From NCBI GenBank assembly GCA_963820955.1, contig CAWGCA010000039.1:18563-82562 (forward strand): a DNA stretch of 64,000 nucleotides. The letters are read 5' to 3'. The stretch is from CAWGCA01 sp963820955 (GTDB taxonomy: Bacteria; Pseudomonadota; Gammaproteobacteria; Chromatiales; Chromatiaceae). Below the pieces are notes generated by a model. That model ran no database searches and had not been told where the DNA came from. It worked only from the letters and a program-made list of their open reading frames with translations. The position numbers were made by a program, and so were the translations under genes. Positions 35,292 through 44,800 of this stretch are shown one piece after another (within the stretch, counting starts at the first letter, position 1; each line of letters starts with the position of its first letter).

Positions 35292-35444
35292 GGGAATAAT
35301 TTTATCCTGCGGGGACGTTAAGTTCAGCTAATTTAAAAATATCACCAATTCAGCCTTCTCCTTTGCTACTTTATGAAGGAGACATGCAGAACGTACAGAA
35401 CCTTCTATGAAAGCCGATGATACCCAGCGGACCCTTACTCCCTG

Positions 35445-37850
35445 ATGGCTAGAACACACAGCATCACCACGATCTTCCTGGTGACCTTTCTTGCCAGTTT
35501 GCTCCTGGTGATCGCGCTGCTCGGCTATCTCTGGTTTTCTTCCAGTTACCTGGAAATGAAACACGAGGCGGCGGGTTTGAAAGCGGGGTTTATCGAAAAT
35601 CAACGAGAACGCTTAAGACACCAGGTAGAGCAGATAGTGCAGGTTCTCGAGCACGAGAAATCCCTGGCCGAAGACAGACTGAAAGAAAACATCCGAAACC
35701 GGACTCAGGAGGCCTACAAGGTCGCCAGCAGCCTGTTTCACGCCTACGCCGATTCACACAGCCCGGAGCAGATCGCCAAAGAGATCAAGTCCGTGCTTCG
35801 TTCCATACGTTACGACGATGGGCGGGGGTATTTTTTCGCCACCGGGATGGATGGTATCGAACAGCTCTTTGCTGATAGACCGGAGATGGAGGGAAAGGAT
35901 TTTAGCGGGATCAAGGACTCCCAGGGTCGCTGGGTGGTCAGGGATATGATCGATATCGCCCGCACCAAAGGGGAGGGTTTTTACGAGTATACCTGGAGCA
36001 AACCGGGTCACACCGGATCCGATTTTCGGAAGCTCTCTTACATAAAGTACTTTCCTCCCCTCGACTGGCTGATCGGGACCGGTGGATATCCGGGCGATAC
36101 GGAGCGGAAGATACAGCAGGAGATGATCGCCCGGATAGAAAATATTCGTTTTGGAGATGATGGGTATGTGTTTGTCGGCGACTGGAACGGGAAGAGCCTT
36201 TCCGGTCCGGCCAAAGGAAAAAACATGTACGACCTGCAGGATGTAAACGGCGTAAAGATCGTCCAGCAATTGATTGCACAGGCAAAAAAAGGGGATGGCT
36301 TTGTCAATTATGTGATGCCTGAATTGGACGGCAGAAGATCAGCCCCCAAGATGAGCTACGTGATGGGAATACCGGCTTGGCAATGGTATCTCGGGGCCGG
36401 TGACTATGAACCCGATATCGACCAGAAGCTGCAGGAAAGCATGAAGTGGCACCAGCAGCTTACCAGTACCTATTTGATCTCGATCGTGGCGGCACTGACT
36501 CTGCTGCTGATCCTGACATATATTGCCTTTGTTTTTCTGAGAAGCCGATTGACCGCCAGTTACGAGACCTTTATGCGGTTTTTCGGCCGTGCCGCTCATG
36601 ATATGGAACCGATCGACGAGACGCGGTTGGGGTTCACCGAATTCCGGGCCCTGGCTCGGGCGGCCAACATTATGGTCGACAAACGCAGACTGTTGGAGGA
36701 AGAAACGGCACGGTTGCGGGATCTGCTGCAGAGCGTGGTCGACTCAATGCCTTCTGTGCTGATCGCGGTTAACGAAGAGAGTCGGGTGGTGCAGTGGAAT
36801 CAGGAAGCTGAGCGGGTCACCGGGCTGTCTGACGCGGAGGCGATGGGTGAGAGGCTGGGGCGAGTGTTTCCGCAACTGGCAGAACAGACAGAGCGGATTC
36901 AGGTTGCGTTGCGTGAGCATAAGGCGCAACAGGAAAGCCGTATCGGCGTCGACGAAAACGGGCAGCGGAGGTACAAGGACATCACCATCTATCCCTTGAC
37001 GTCACACACCTTTCCGGGGGCTGTGATTCGACTGGACGACGTGACCGAGCGGGTGCGTCTCGAGGAGATGATGGTCCAGTCCGAAAAGATGCTATCGGTC
37101 GGCGGGCTTGCCGCCGGAATGGCTCATGAGATCAATAATCCGCTGGCGGGTATACTACAGAATATCCAGGTGCTGAGGGGACGCTTCTCTCCGGATCTCG
37201 AGAAGAACCGACAGGTTGCCGAATCCTGCGACCTGTCGATGGAGGCGATGCAGCCTTATCTGGAGGCAAGGGAGATCAATCGCATAATGGATGCCATTAT
37301 GGAGAGTGGCGCCAGGGCGGCGAAGATTGTCGACAATATGCTCAGCTTCTCGCGCAAGAGTGAGGTAGGTCTGGAGGAGCACGATCTGTCTACGCTGCTC
37401 GACGACGCGGTGGAACTGGCCAGCAATGATTACGACCTGAAAAAGAAATACGATTTCCGCAGCGTCGAAATCATTCGGGAGTATGCTCCGGACACTCCGC
37501 CGGTTTGCTGTGAAGGCAACCAGATACAGCAGGTGTTTCTCAATCTATTGAAGAATGGCGCGCAGGCGATGGCCCTGGGGGTAAAGGGCAGCGGGCCCCG
37601 CTTTTATCTGCGGATCAAACCCGGGGATAGAACGGTCGTCGTCGAGATCGAAGACAATGGGCCGGGATTGGATGCCGCAACCCGCCGCCGGATCTTTGAA
37701 CCTTTTTATACCACCAAAGAAGTGGGTGTCGGCACCGGCCTGGGACTATCGATCTCCTATTTCATTATTACGGAAAATCACCAGGGTTCGATGCGGGTGG
37801 AGTCGACCCCCGGGGCTGGGGCGAGGTTCATCATCAGTCTCCCGCTATAG
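35445..37850 (+). CDS. Cache-PAS sensor histidine kinase
   Basis: The 801-residue protein has a membrane helix (10-33), two periplasmic cache-type domains (about 60-195 and 200-325, with GYFFATGMDGIEQLFADRPE and GYVFVGDWNGKSLSGPAKGK), a second helix (~345-365), a short HAMP-like linker and a PAS domain (~430-530). The HisKA H-box is GLAAGMAHEINNPLAGILQN near residue 560, followed by a HATPase domain (VFLNLLKNGAQAM, IEDNGPGLD, GVGTGLGLSISYFI). It senses an external ligand and phosphorylates an unlinked response regulator. Its 3' end overlaps cmoB by 17 bases in convergent orientation. Confidence 0.92.
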   Translation: MARTHSITTIFLVTFLASLLLVIALLGYLWFSSSYLEMKHEAAGLKAGFIENQRERLRHQVEQIVQVLEHEKSLAEDRLKENIRNRTQEAYKVASSLFHAYADSHSPEQIAKEIKSVLRSIRYDDGRGYFFATGMDGIEQLFADRPEMEGKDFSGIKDSQGRWVVRDMIDIARTKGEGFYEYTWSKPGHTGSDFRKLSYIKYFPPLDWLIGTGGYPGDTERKIQQEMIARIENIRFGDDGYVFVGDWNGKSLSGPAKGKNMYDLQDVNGVKIVQQLIAQAKKGDGFVNYVMPELDGRRSAPKMSYVMGIPAWQWYLGAGDYEPDIDQKLQESMKWHQQLTSTYLISIVAALTLLLILTYIAFVFLRSRLTASYETFMRFFGRAAHDMEPIDETRLGFTEFRALARAANIMVDKRRLLEEETARLRDLLQSVVDSMPSVLIAVNEESRVVQWNQEAERVTGLSDAEAMGERLGRVFPQLAEQTERIQVALREHKAQQESRIGVDENGQRRYKDITIYPLTSHTFPGAVIRLDDVTERVRLEEMMVQSEKMLSVGGLAAGMAHEINNPLAGILQNIQVLRGRFSPDLEKNRQVAESCDLSMEAMQPYLEAREINRIMDAIMESGARAAKIVDNMLSFSRKSEVGLEEHDLSTLLDDAVELASNDYDLKKKYDFRSVEIIREYAPDTPPVCCEGNQIQQVFLNLLKNGAQAMALGVKGSGPRFYLRIKPGDRTVVVEIEDNGPGLDAATRRRIFEPFYTTKEVGVGTGLGLSISYFIITENHQGSMRVESTPGAGARFIISLPL

Positions 37851-38841
37851 GCTGGTGTTCTGTTCCCGGAGCGTTCGCTATGAGTATGGCCCGGCGGGGG
37901 GCGGGATAGCCTTCCACCGTCCTGGATCGATCGTCGCTGTCCAGATAGTCCGGCAGAGATTCGAACCGCATCCAGTCGGTCGAACGCTGCTCGTCGATGC
38001 GGGTGGTTGTGACATCCACGATTCGGATATGATGGAAACCGCAGCGTTGCAGCCACTGCGCCAGGGTGGCGGGCGAGGGAATAAACCAGACATTGCGCAT
38101 TTTGGCGTAGCGTCCCTTCGGCACCAGCACCCGATCCTCTTCGCCATCCACCACCAGGGTCTCCAGCACCAGTTCCCCCCCCGCCCGCAGGCAGCCCTTT
38201 AACTCGAACAGATGATCGAGAGGGGAACGCCGGTGATAGAGGACGCCCATGGAAAAGACTGTGTCGAAACCTTCCAGGTTTTCGGGGACCGCCTCCACGC
38301 CCAGCGGGAGCAGGTGGACCGGCCACTCGTCACCGAGAAACCATCGCAGCGCGAGAAACTGGGCCAGGAAAAGCTGGGTCGGATCGATACCGATGACCAG
38401 CCCTGCACCGGCGCCGGCCATGCGCCAGCAGTGATAACCGTTGCCGCAGCCTACATCCAGGACCCTTCTTCCCTCCAGTGGAGCGATGTGAGGGGCCAGT
38501 CGGTCCCACTTCCAGTCGGATCGCCACTCCGTGTCGATGCGGATGCCGTGGATGTCGTAAGGGCCCTTGCGCCAGGGGTGAAGCTGGCGCAGCAAATCTT
38601 CGGTCTGGCGCTGGATTTGGGCGTTCGGCGGCTGGTTCGAACGCACCGCAACGGTGCCTGAGTTCAGGTCGATCTGGTCTGCCGGGATCATCGGCAGTTG
38701 TCGCACGCACTCCATCCAGCGGGGAAAATCGCCGTGCAGCCGTTGCCGGAAGGCCTGCTCCAGCTGGTCAGGCAGGAGATCTGCCCATCGCTCCAGCTGA
38801 GTGCCCCGAAGCTGGCGGAGGAGGGGGGAGTAGTCGATCAT
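37834..38841 (-). CDS. cmoB: tRNA U34 carboxymethyltransferase
   Basis: Starting at ATG 38841, which overlaps the cmoA stop codon (ATGA), the product is about 335 residues: MIDYSPLLRQLRGTQLERWA, a SAM-binding motif RRVLDVGCGNGYHCWRMAGA near residue 120, and the SMGVLYHRRSPLDHL signature. CmoB uses carboxy-S-adenosylmethionine made by CmoA to convert 5-hydroxyuridine at position 34 of certain tRNAs into 5-carboxymethoxyuridine, widening wobble decoding. A longer start at 38874 is possible but unlikely. cmoA and cmoB form an operon. Confidence 0.95.
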   Translation of the reverse strand: MIDYSPLLRQLRGTQLERWADLLPDQLEQAFRQRLHGDFPRWMECVRQLPMIPADQIDLNSGTVAVRSNQPPNAQIQRQTEDLLRQLHPWRKGPYDIHGIRIDTEWRSDWKWDRLAPHIAPLEGRRVLDVGCGNGYHCWRMAGAGAGLVIGIDPTQLFLAQFLALRWFLGDEWPVHLLPLGVEAVPENLEGFDTVFSMGVLYHRRSPLDHLFELKGCLRAGGELVLETLVVDGEEDRVLVPKGRYAKMRNVWFIPSPATLAQWLQRCGFHHIRIVDVTTTRIDEQRSTDWMRFESLPDYLDSDDRSRTVEGYPAPRRAILIANAPGTEHQPIAGD

Positions 38842-39575
38842 CGGTAGGCGATCAGGGAAATGAAATTGAAACACTGGAACCAGAGATCGGTCCGCCGGAA
38901 TCCGGCCTCGGACAGGCGCTGCCGGTGGCGCTCCAGGGTCTCCGGGATGAGTACCTGCTCCAATGCGCTGCGCTTCTGGCTGATCTCCAGGTCGTTGTAG
39001 CCGTTGGTCCGTTTGAAGGCGTGGTGCATCCGGTTCTGTTGCAGCTCCTGTTCGGGATCCGGGAAACTGATCTTCTCCGACACCACCAGGATACCCCCCG
39101 GGCGTAGGCCCCGGTGGATGGTCTGCAACAATCCGAGACGGCGTTCGGGGGGCACGAATTGCAGGGTGAAGTTGAGCACCACCAGGGAGGCGTCCCGGAT
39201 TTTCAGCTCAAGGATATCGGCACAGACCAGCTCGATAGGGGGCTTGGATCCCTCGCTCGGCAGCAGTTGCCTGGCTTGGTTCAACATATCCGCAGAGTTG
39301 TCCACCCCGATGATCCGGCAGCCGGGTGCCGTTATACCCCGCTGCAGGGCGAGGGACGAGGCGCCCAGAGAGCAGCCCAGGTCGTAGCAACGGCTGCGGG
39401 GCTGGACATACTCCGCGGCCAGGACGCCGATCATATTGATCACCGTGGCATAGCCGGGCACCGAGCGGCGGATCATGTCAGGGAAAACCTGTGCCACCCG
39501 CTGGTCGAAACAGAAGTCGCCAACAGATTCCAGCGGTTCAGCGTAGATCCTGTCTTTTTGGTCGTCGGGATGCAT
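38838..39575 (-). CDS. cmoA: Carboxy-S-adenosyl-L-methionine synthase
   Basis: The 245-residue protein begins MHPDDQKDRIYAEPLESVGD and has the SAM fold motif CYDLGCSLGASSLALQRGIT near residue 60, the NFTLQFVPPERRLGLLQTIH region and a C-terminal part that binds prephenate. CmoA converts SAM and prephenate to carboxy-SAM, the donor used by CmoB. The stop overlaps the cmoB start (ATGA), so the two are translationally coupled. All recognisable motifs are present. Confidence 0.95.
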   Translation of the reverse strand: MHPDDQKDRIYAEPLESVGDFCFDQRVAQVFPDMIRRSVPGYATVINMIGVLAAEYVQPRSRCYDLGCSLGASSLALQRGITAPGCRIIGVDNSADMLNQARQLLPSEGSKPPIELVCADILELKIRDASLVVLNFTLQFVPPERRLGLLQTIHRGLRPGGILVVSEKISFPDPEQELQQNRMHHAFKRTNGYNDLEISQKRSALEQVLIPETLERHRQRLSEAGFRRTDLWFQCFNFISLIAYR

Positions 39576-39817
39576 GGATGCTTTTCGTGAGAAAAACCGT
39601 ATTTTATGCGCCTGGGAAACAACAGGCTACGCAGGGTGCTGAGTAGAATAGCGTTTCAGTGTGTGTCGGGCCTCAAGGAGATGGGGGATTGTATGAGAGT
39701 TAAGTAGGATTTAATCTTTATTATCAAACACATAAAAATAAATAAAAACAATAGGTAAAGATATATATTTAATGTAAATACATAGAATATTTTGCGCGAT
39801 AAAGGGACAAACAAAAA

Positions 39818-39836
39818 CCCGGCCAGTCAGGCCGGG
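39818..39836 (-). terminator. Hairpin, probable bidirectional terminator
   Basis: CCCGGCC and GGCCGGG pair perfectly around AGTCA. A-rich sequence precedes it and follows it on the plus strand, so on the minus strand the stem is followed by TTTTTGTTTG. It could end transcripts from the right, or act as the leader stem of the short open frame at 39871. Confidence 0.6.
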
Positions 39837-39870
39837 AAAAAGTAAAACCACCATAAGGAGGATGAGACTG

Positions 39871-39948
39871 ATGAGGAAGTCCGGCGGAGACCAACACTAC
39901 TGCGATACTGCCTTTGGCTGGTCCCCTCCGAACCTTAGGGACTATTAG
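39871..39948 (+). CDS. Candidate 25-residue peptide gene (or structured RNA)
   Basis: An almost perfect ribosome-binding site (AAGGAGG, 39855-39861) precedes an ATG at 39871 by 9 bases; an in-frame ATG at 39862 is too close. The 25-codon frame encodes a peptide with one Cys, three aromatic residues in HYCDTAFGW and a PPNLRDY end. It is not similar to any leader I recognise. The same bases can fold (CGGAGACCA with TGGT..CTCCG; AGTCC with GGACT), so an RNA element is the alternative. No other gene lies in 39576-40104. Confidence 0.4.
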   Translation: MRKSGGDQHYCDTAFGWSPPNLRDY

Positions 39949-40104
39949 ACTCTGATCGCCGATTAAAGTCGTTGATAATTGTCAATATAATTAAAAAGTA
40001 ATATATGGGATTTTATTCATTGAAGTGGCCGATAGTAATTTATACCTGAGTCGCTTTGGGGCGCTGACGGCCGCAGGTGTGCCATAGCAGTTCGGTGCTG
40101 GGCG

Positions 40105-40769
40105 TCAGTCGAAGAAGCGGGTGAAACTCTCGACCTCCTCGCGCGGGGTACGATAGCTGTTGACCAGTGCATCCGGGTCTTCGTAGCCCAGTGACATGCC
40201 ACACAGTAAAACAGTGTCGTCCGGATAGCCGAGGAACGGCTTGATGATCTTCGGGTATTCGCCCAGCGCGGCCTGAGGGCAGACGGCGAGACCCTCTTCC
40301 ACGGCGCTCAGCATGAGCGATTGCAGAAACATCCCGTAGTCGAGAAAAGAGCCGGTCTCCATAATCCCATCCATAAAAAAGAACAGCGCCACCGGGGCAT
40401 CGAAGGCGCGGTAGTTAGCGGCCCATTGATCCATCTGGCGCTGTTTGTCCTCGCGGCTGATCTGGAGGGTGCTGTAAAGTTGAAGGCCGCAGGCCTTGCG
40501 CCGCTCTTTGTAGGGAGGCTGCCAATCTACCGGGTAGTACTGATAATCCATCTTGCCCTTTTCTCCCCCCGGAAGGCCGTCTCCATCAATCCCTGCAACT
40601 CCCGTTTTTTTTCACCCCGGACCACCGCCACCTGCCAGGGCTGGGTGTTGGTGCCGGAGGGGGCGTGGCGAGCAGCATCCAGGATACGTACGATCTTCTC
40701 TCTTTCAACATCACGGGACAGGAAGGCACGGGTCGATTTACGTTTTTTCAGGGCTTCTCTGACCTGCAT
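40105..40769 (-). CDS. Nitroreductase-family flavoprotein, one frameshift
   Basis: ATG at 40769 gives MQVREALKKRKSTRAFLSRD and HAPSGTNTQPWQVAVVRGE, the FMN-phosphate-binding start of nitroreductases. Near 40550, in a C-rich run, the frame changes and continues MDYQYYPVDWQPPYKERRKA to the end, with SGALIQSL-type helix replaced by FLDYGMFLQSLMLSAVEEGL and CGMSLGYEDPDALVNSYRTP. Joined, it is about 220 residues, the normal length. The break may be a sequence error in the homopolymer. The substrate is unknown. Confidence 0.75.
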
Positions 40770-41155
40770 GGCGGGTTCCTTGGATTTTGATTGGGGAAAG
40801 CCGAATAATAGAGCATCGCTTCGAAATGTCCATGCAAGCCGCCAAGGTCTTCGTAGCAAAGAACCGGTTGCAAAACAGGAATCCTATTCATAAAATCGAA
40901 GATACAGCATAAGTCTCCAGCATGATCAGGGATGAGACACAGGAGCCCCGCTATATCCGGTCCGGTCGATAGAGAGGTCGCAGACACTGGCGCGATCCTG
41001 CAGGTTGTCTCGTCCTCCACTCAAGTATTCCCATCCAGAGCGGGAATTAGCAGTTTGCCTGACTCCCACCCCCCTCTCACCGTCGTTTCAGTTATTCGTT
41101 TACAAGTCGAATACACCCAGACAGACACATCGTTTGCGTATACAGGAATTGGTCG
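40770..41155. other. Intergenic region, no feature recognised
   Basis: The region between the nitroreductase and the small membrane-protein gene shows no convincing gene, terminator or RNA. It must contain the divergent promoters, but no boxes could be assigned with confidence. Confidence 0.3.
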
Positions 41156-41685
41156 ATGACCCTACTGCTGCTTCCTTTTTATTTACTGATCGTCTTTTTC
41201 GTTATCCGCTGGATCCTCAAACAGATCGAAGGCCGAAGAAAGCGATGGCTCATGTTTCTCTTTCTGGCTTTTCTCTTCTACCTTCCCCTGGGTTGGGACG
41301 TGATTCTGGGACGCGCCTATTTCCACTACCTGTGCGCAACCCAGGGTGGAGTGCATGTCTATCAGACCGTTGAGCTTGGACCGGAGTATTGGAATCCCGA
41401 TGGGAGTCCGAAGTTTATAACGGAAGATGGTTGGTTTGATGATGATGTGTTTGAAGGAAATATAAGTTTGAAATGGAAGATAAGCGAAACTTCAACACGA
41501 CATTGAATATTGGGAAATATCCAGACGAGTTAGTTGATTTAAAAACCGGTGAGGTGTTGGGAGAGAAAGTTTCTTATGTTTATTTTGGAGGTTGGTTTTT
41601 CAAGTATACGGGTTTCAACGTAGAGGGGTGCGATGTTATGGATATTCAAGAGGGGCTGGAAGTGGTTCGTATAGGGATATTCTAA
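41156..41685 (+). CDS. Membrane-anchored hypothetical protein, probably one frameshifted gene
   Basis: The first frame (41156-41506) encodes two hydrophobic helices (LLLLPFYLLIVFFVIRWIL and WLMFLFLAFLFYLPLGW) and a soluble part with YFHYLCATQGGVHVYQTVEL. Near 41480 the coding signal moves to the frame of 41473-41685 (NIGKYPDELVDLKTGEVLGE, then KYTGFNVEGCDVMDIQEGLE). Together they look like a single protein of about 170 residues broken by one base. The family is not recognised. Confidence 0.55.
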
Positions 41686-41721
41686 GTTCTATATTTCTAA
41701 GGAACCTCTAATCTATTCGCA

Positions 41722-41815
41722 CTCCGTCATCCCGGCGCAGGCCGGGATCCAGTAACTTATTGATTACTTTAAAGATGGATTCCGGATCTACGCTGCGCTT
41801 CGTCCGGAATGACGA
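41722..41815. repeat. REP-like palindromic repeat
   Basis: CCGTCATCCCGGC with its GCCGGGATCCAG arm starts the block, and GGATTCCGGA...TCCGGAATGACG closes it, giving two imperfect stem-loops. Related sequence lies inside the element at 50235 and, as a single half, near 17580. Such dispersed stems are frequent between proteobacterial genes. Confidence 0.65.
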
Positions 41816-41869
41816 ATAAACCAGAGATTACCTAAATAAATTCAGAGCATCTGACAGGGAGAGTCCAGG

Positions 41870-44800
41870 ATGTCAAAAAAATTTGGCGATTACGCTAGTA
41901 ATGCACAATTATCACAAGCGGCATACGCACTTCTTGACTCAAACTTAAGTCAGCAATCCAGACGCGTATATCTGACGCTCTTATCGCGGCGCGACAATAT
42001 GTCGAATAACCCAAGCAATCCTTTTTACTCAAACCTACCAAATCACCCACCAACAACCCAATACCGCCGAAGGGTTCTCCGCCACTGTGTTTCAGAATCG
42101 GAACACCGGGGCGTACACCCTTGCGATCCGTGGGACAGAAACCAGCGCCGTTTCCGATCTGATCAACGACATTGGCCGGGCCGATATTGCCGACATCGGT
42201 GCCGACGGCATCGCCGTCTCTCAGGCACTGGACCTGTTCAGCTACTATCAATTTCTGACCGCCCGGCAGGGTCAGACCATCTACAGCTACAGGCTGGCTG
42301 AACAGCCCGGCCCGAATTCGATCCCCCTGGACGGATTCGGATGGATCGTTGCAACACCGGTCTCCATTGCCGGATCCGATGGTGTTCTGGCGGATCAGCA
42401 CTTCACAGTGACCGGGCATTCCCTGGGCGGGCATCTGGCGATGATCATGCAGCGATTGGCCCCGGCCTATGTCGATGCTGTCTATACCTATAATGCGCCC
42501 GGTTTCGATACCGGCCTGATCTTCGGCAACAACAACAGCGACCGATTTTTCGATAAGCTTTCCCAGGCGCAGGTTGCTGTCACTGGTGGAACAAGCGTCG
42601 CGGTCAACGGCTTTTCCGAAGAAAAATTCCACAATCTGGCCGTTCCCCTGGATCTCATATCGGATATTGGCACCGTTCCCGGTGGTCGGATATTCCATTT
42701 CGACGAAGTGCCTGAGCCCCCCGTTGGCTGGGTGTCCGCCCACTTCATCGCGGGAGTTACGGATGCCCTGGCCGTCTACGATCTTCTATCCGAGCTTGAT
42801 CCCAACCTGAGCGCGGCAGCGGTGGAACGACTCCTGGAAGCGGGTTCCAATCAGGTTCAGAACAGCCTGGAATCCATCGTAAATTCCCTCGGTGCGTTGT
42901 TCCATGTGGGAAACCGGGTTGGCATCGACAACCGGGATCAATTGTATCAAGGGATTGAGGCAATCCGCGGCAGTGTCCTGTTCAATCAGGCGACTGGCCT
43001 GGTGCAGATCCGGTCCCTTGCGGATATGGGTCAGGATGCCATCGCTTCAGCGGCCCGTTCCAACAGCGCGGAAGGGATCGCCTATCGGTATGCCCTGCGT
43101 CATCTCGTCCCATTCGTCGTCCTGGGGGACACAGGACTCTATGCCTCGCACAACTCCCAGGGTGAACTCGATCTGTTCGAGCCGGTCAGTGGAACGGGGA
43201 TACTCACCGACGGGTATCTGACAGACAGGGCGGCCATGCTTGCGCTTCAGAATCGGATATATATCGGTGATCTGGGCAGCGGCAGCGTCAGGGGTGCCGA
43301 TCGCATCGAGTATCACGACCGGGAGAGTGGACTGCTGCTGAATACTACCTTGATCGGCCCGATGGACTACCGGGCGATCCTATTCGATGGGGAAAAGAAC
43401 CTGCCGCTTATCGGTGGTTCGCGGGCTGATCATCTCTATGGCGGTGCGGGGGATGATGAACTCGATGGGGCAGGGGGGGACGACTATCTGGAGGCTGGAC
43501 CGGGCAATGACCTCCTGCGCGGTGGTTCCGGCAGGGGCGATCTGCTGGACGGTGGCGTTGGTTTTGACCGCTATCGCTTCAACGCCGGCGACGAGCAGGT
43601 CCGGATACGGGATGCCGACGGCAGCGGACAGATTGAAGTGCATGCGGGAGGCAATCTCCTGACGCTGTCGGGTGTGGTCGAAGGTGTGGCCGGCGCCGAC
43701 GGTCTGTTCCAGGACGATCACGGCATCCGCTATCAAATGACCGGTGACGATCTTCATATCACCCCGGTGGACGGCGGAAAGATCATAGTTGACGGGTTCA
43801 AGAACGGGATGCTGGGCATTCATCTGCAGCCAGGGGAGATGCCACAGCCACCGTCCACTCCTCCCGACGCGCTAAACTACCGACTCGGTGTTCATCAGGC
43901 GAATCCCACGTACGATCTCAGTACCGGCGACAGCCCGCTGCTGGCCCCTTCGGTGGAAGAGTTAAAACACTTCGATCCAGAGTTTATTCAGGCCGCCGGG
44001 GCCCCGCTGCCACTGGCCGATGGAACCATCGGAACGGCCTACGCCGGGCGTGTTGCCGGGGGCATGGGTGACAGCTATATCACGGGGGACGCCGGCTTCA
44101 ACTGGCTGATCGACGATCTGCAGTGGAGCGGGGGATTCGGCGCGGAACCGACGACCTTTGATTGGCTGCTCGGCGATCCGGTTTGGGATCCAATACTGCG
44201 CAACGGGGCCTATTTTTCCCTCGGCTATCAGGTCGGCAACGATGTGCTGTGGGGCGGAGGTGGCGACGACTGGCTCTTTTCCCACGGTGGCGATGACTGG
44301 CTTTTTGGCGGCGATGGCAATGATTTACTGCTCGACAGCCCGGGGCTGAGTTTCACTGACGATCATTGGTGGAATATGCCGGGCAGCTCCAGCGACGATC
44401 GGCTGTTTGGCGGGGCCGGCAACGATCGACTCATCAGCCACTATGGTGAAGATACTCTGAGTGGAGAAGAGGGTGACGACCTGTTGCTCTCAGGTGCCCA
44501 TGCGGATCGGCTTTTCGGCGGTGCCGGAGATGACTGGCTGCTGGCGGATACCGCCATAACCGATCGGGAATGGCCGCAGATCGGTGGCATCCATCTTCCC
44601 AACGTGATCAGCGCCGGGCAGGAACAGGGAGAGTATGCCGATGATCAGTTATACGGTGGTGCCGGGGTGGATCAACTGGTTGGCGGTGGAGGCAACGATC
44701 TGCTGATCGGCGGTGAGGGCAGCGATACCCTGTGGGGGGATGGGGCGGCGACTATCGAGTACTCGGAGCAGCAGTTGGCACAGGCGGCGCTGGACGGGTC

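Noticed and set aside
39862..39885. CTGATGAG followed by GAA as a hammerhead ribozyme core
   Set aside because: The two conserved strands are separated by a single base, leaving no stem II, so a hammerhead cannot form.
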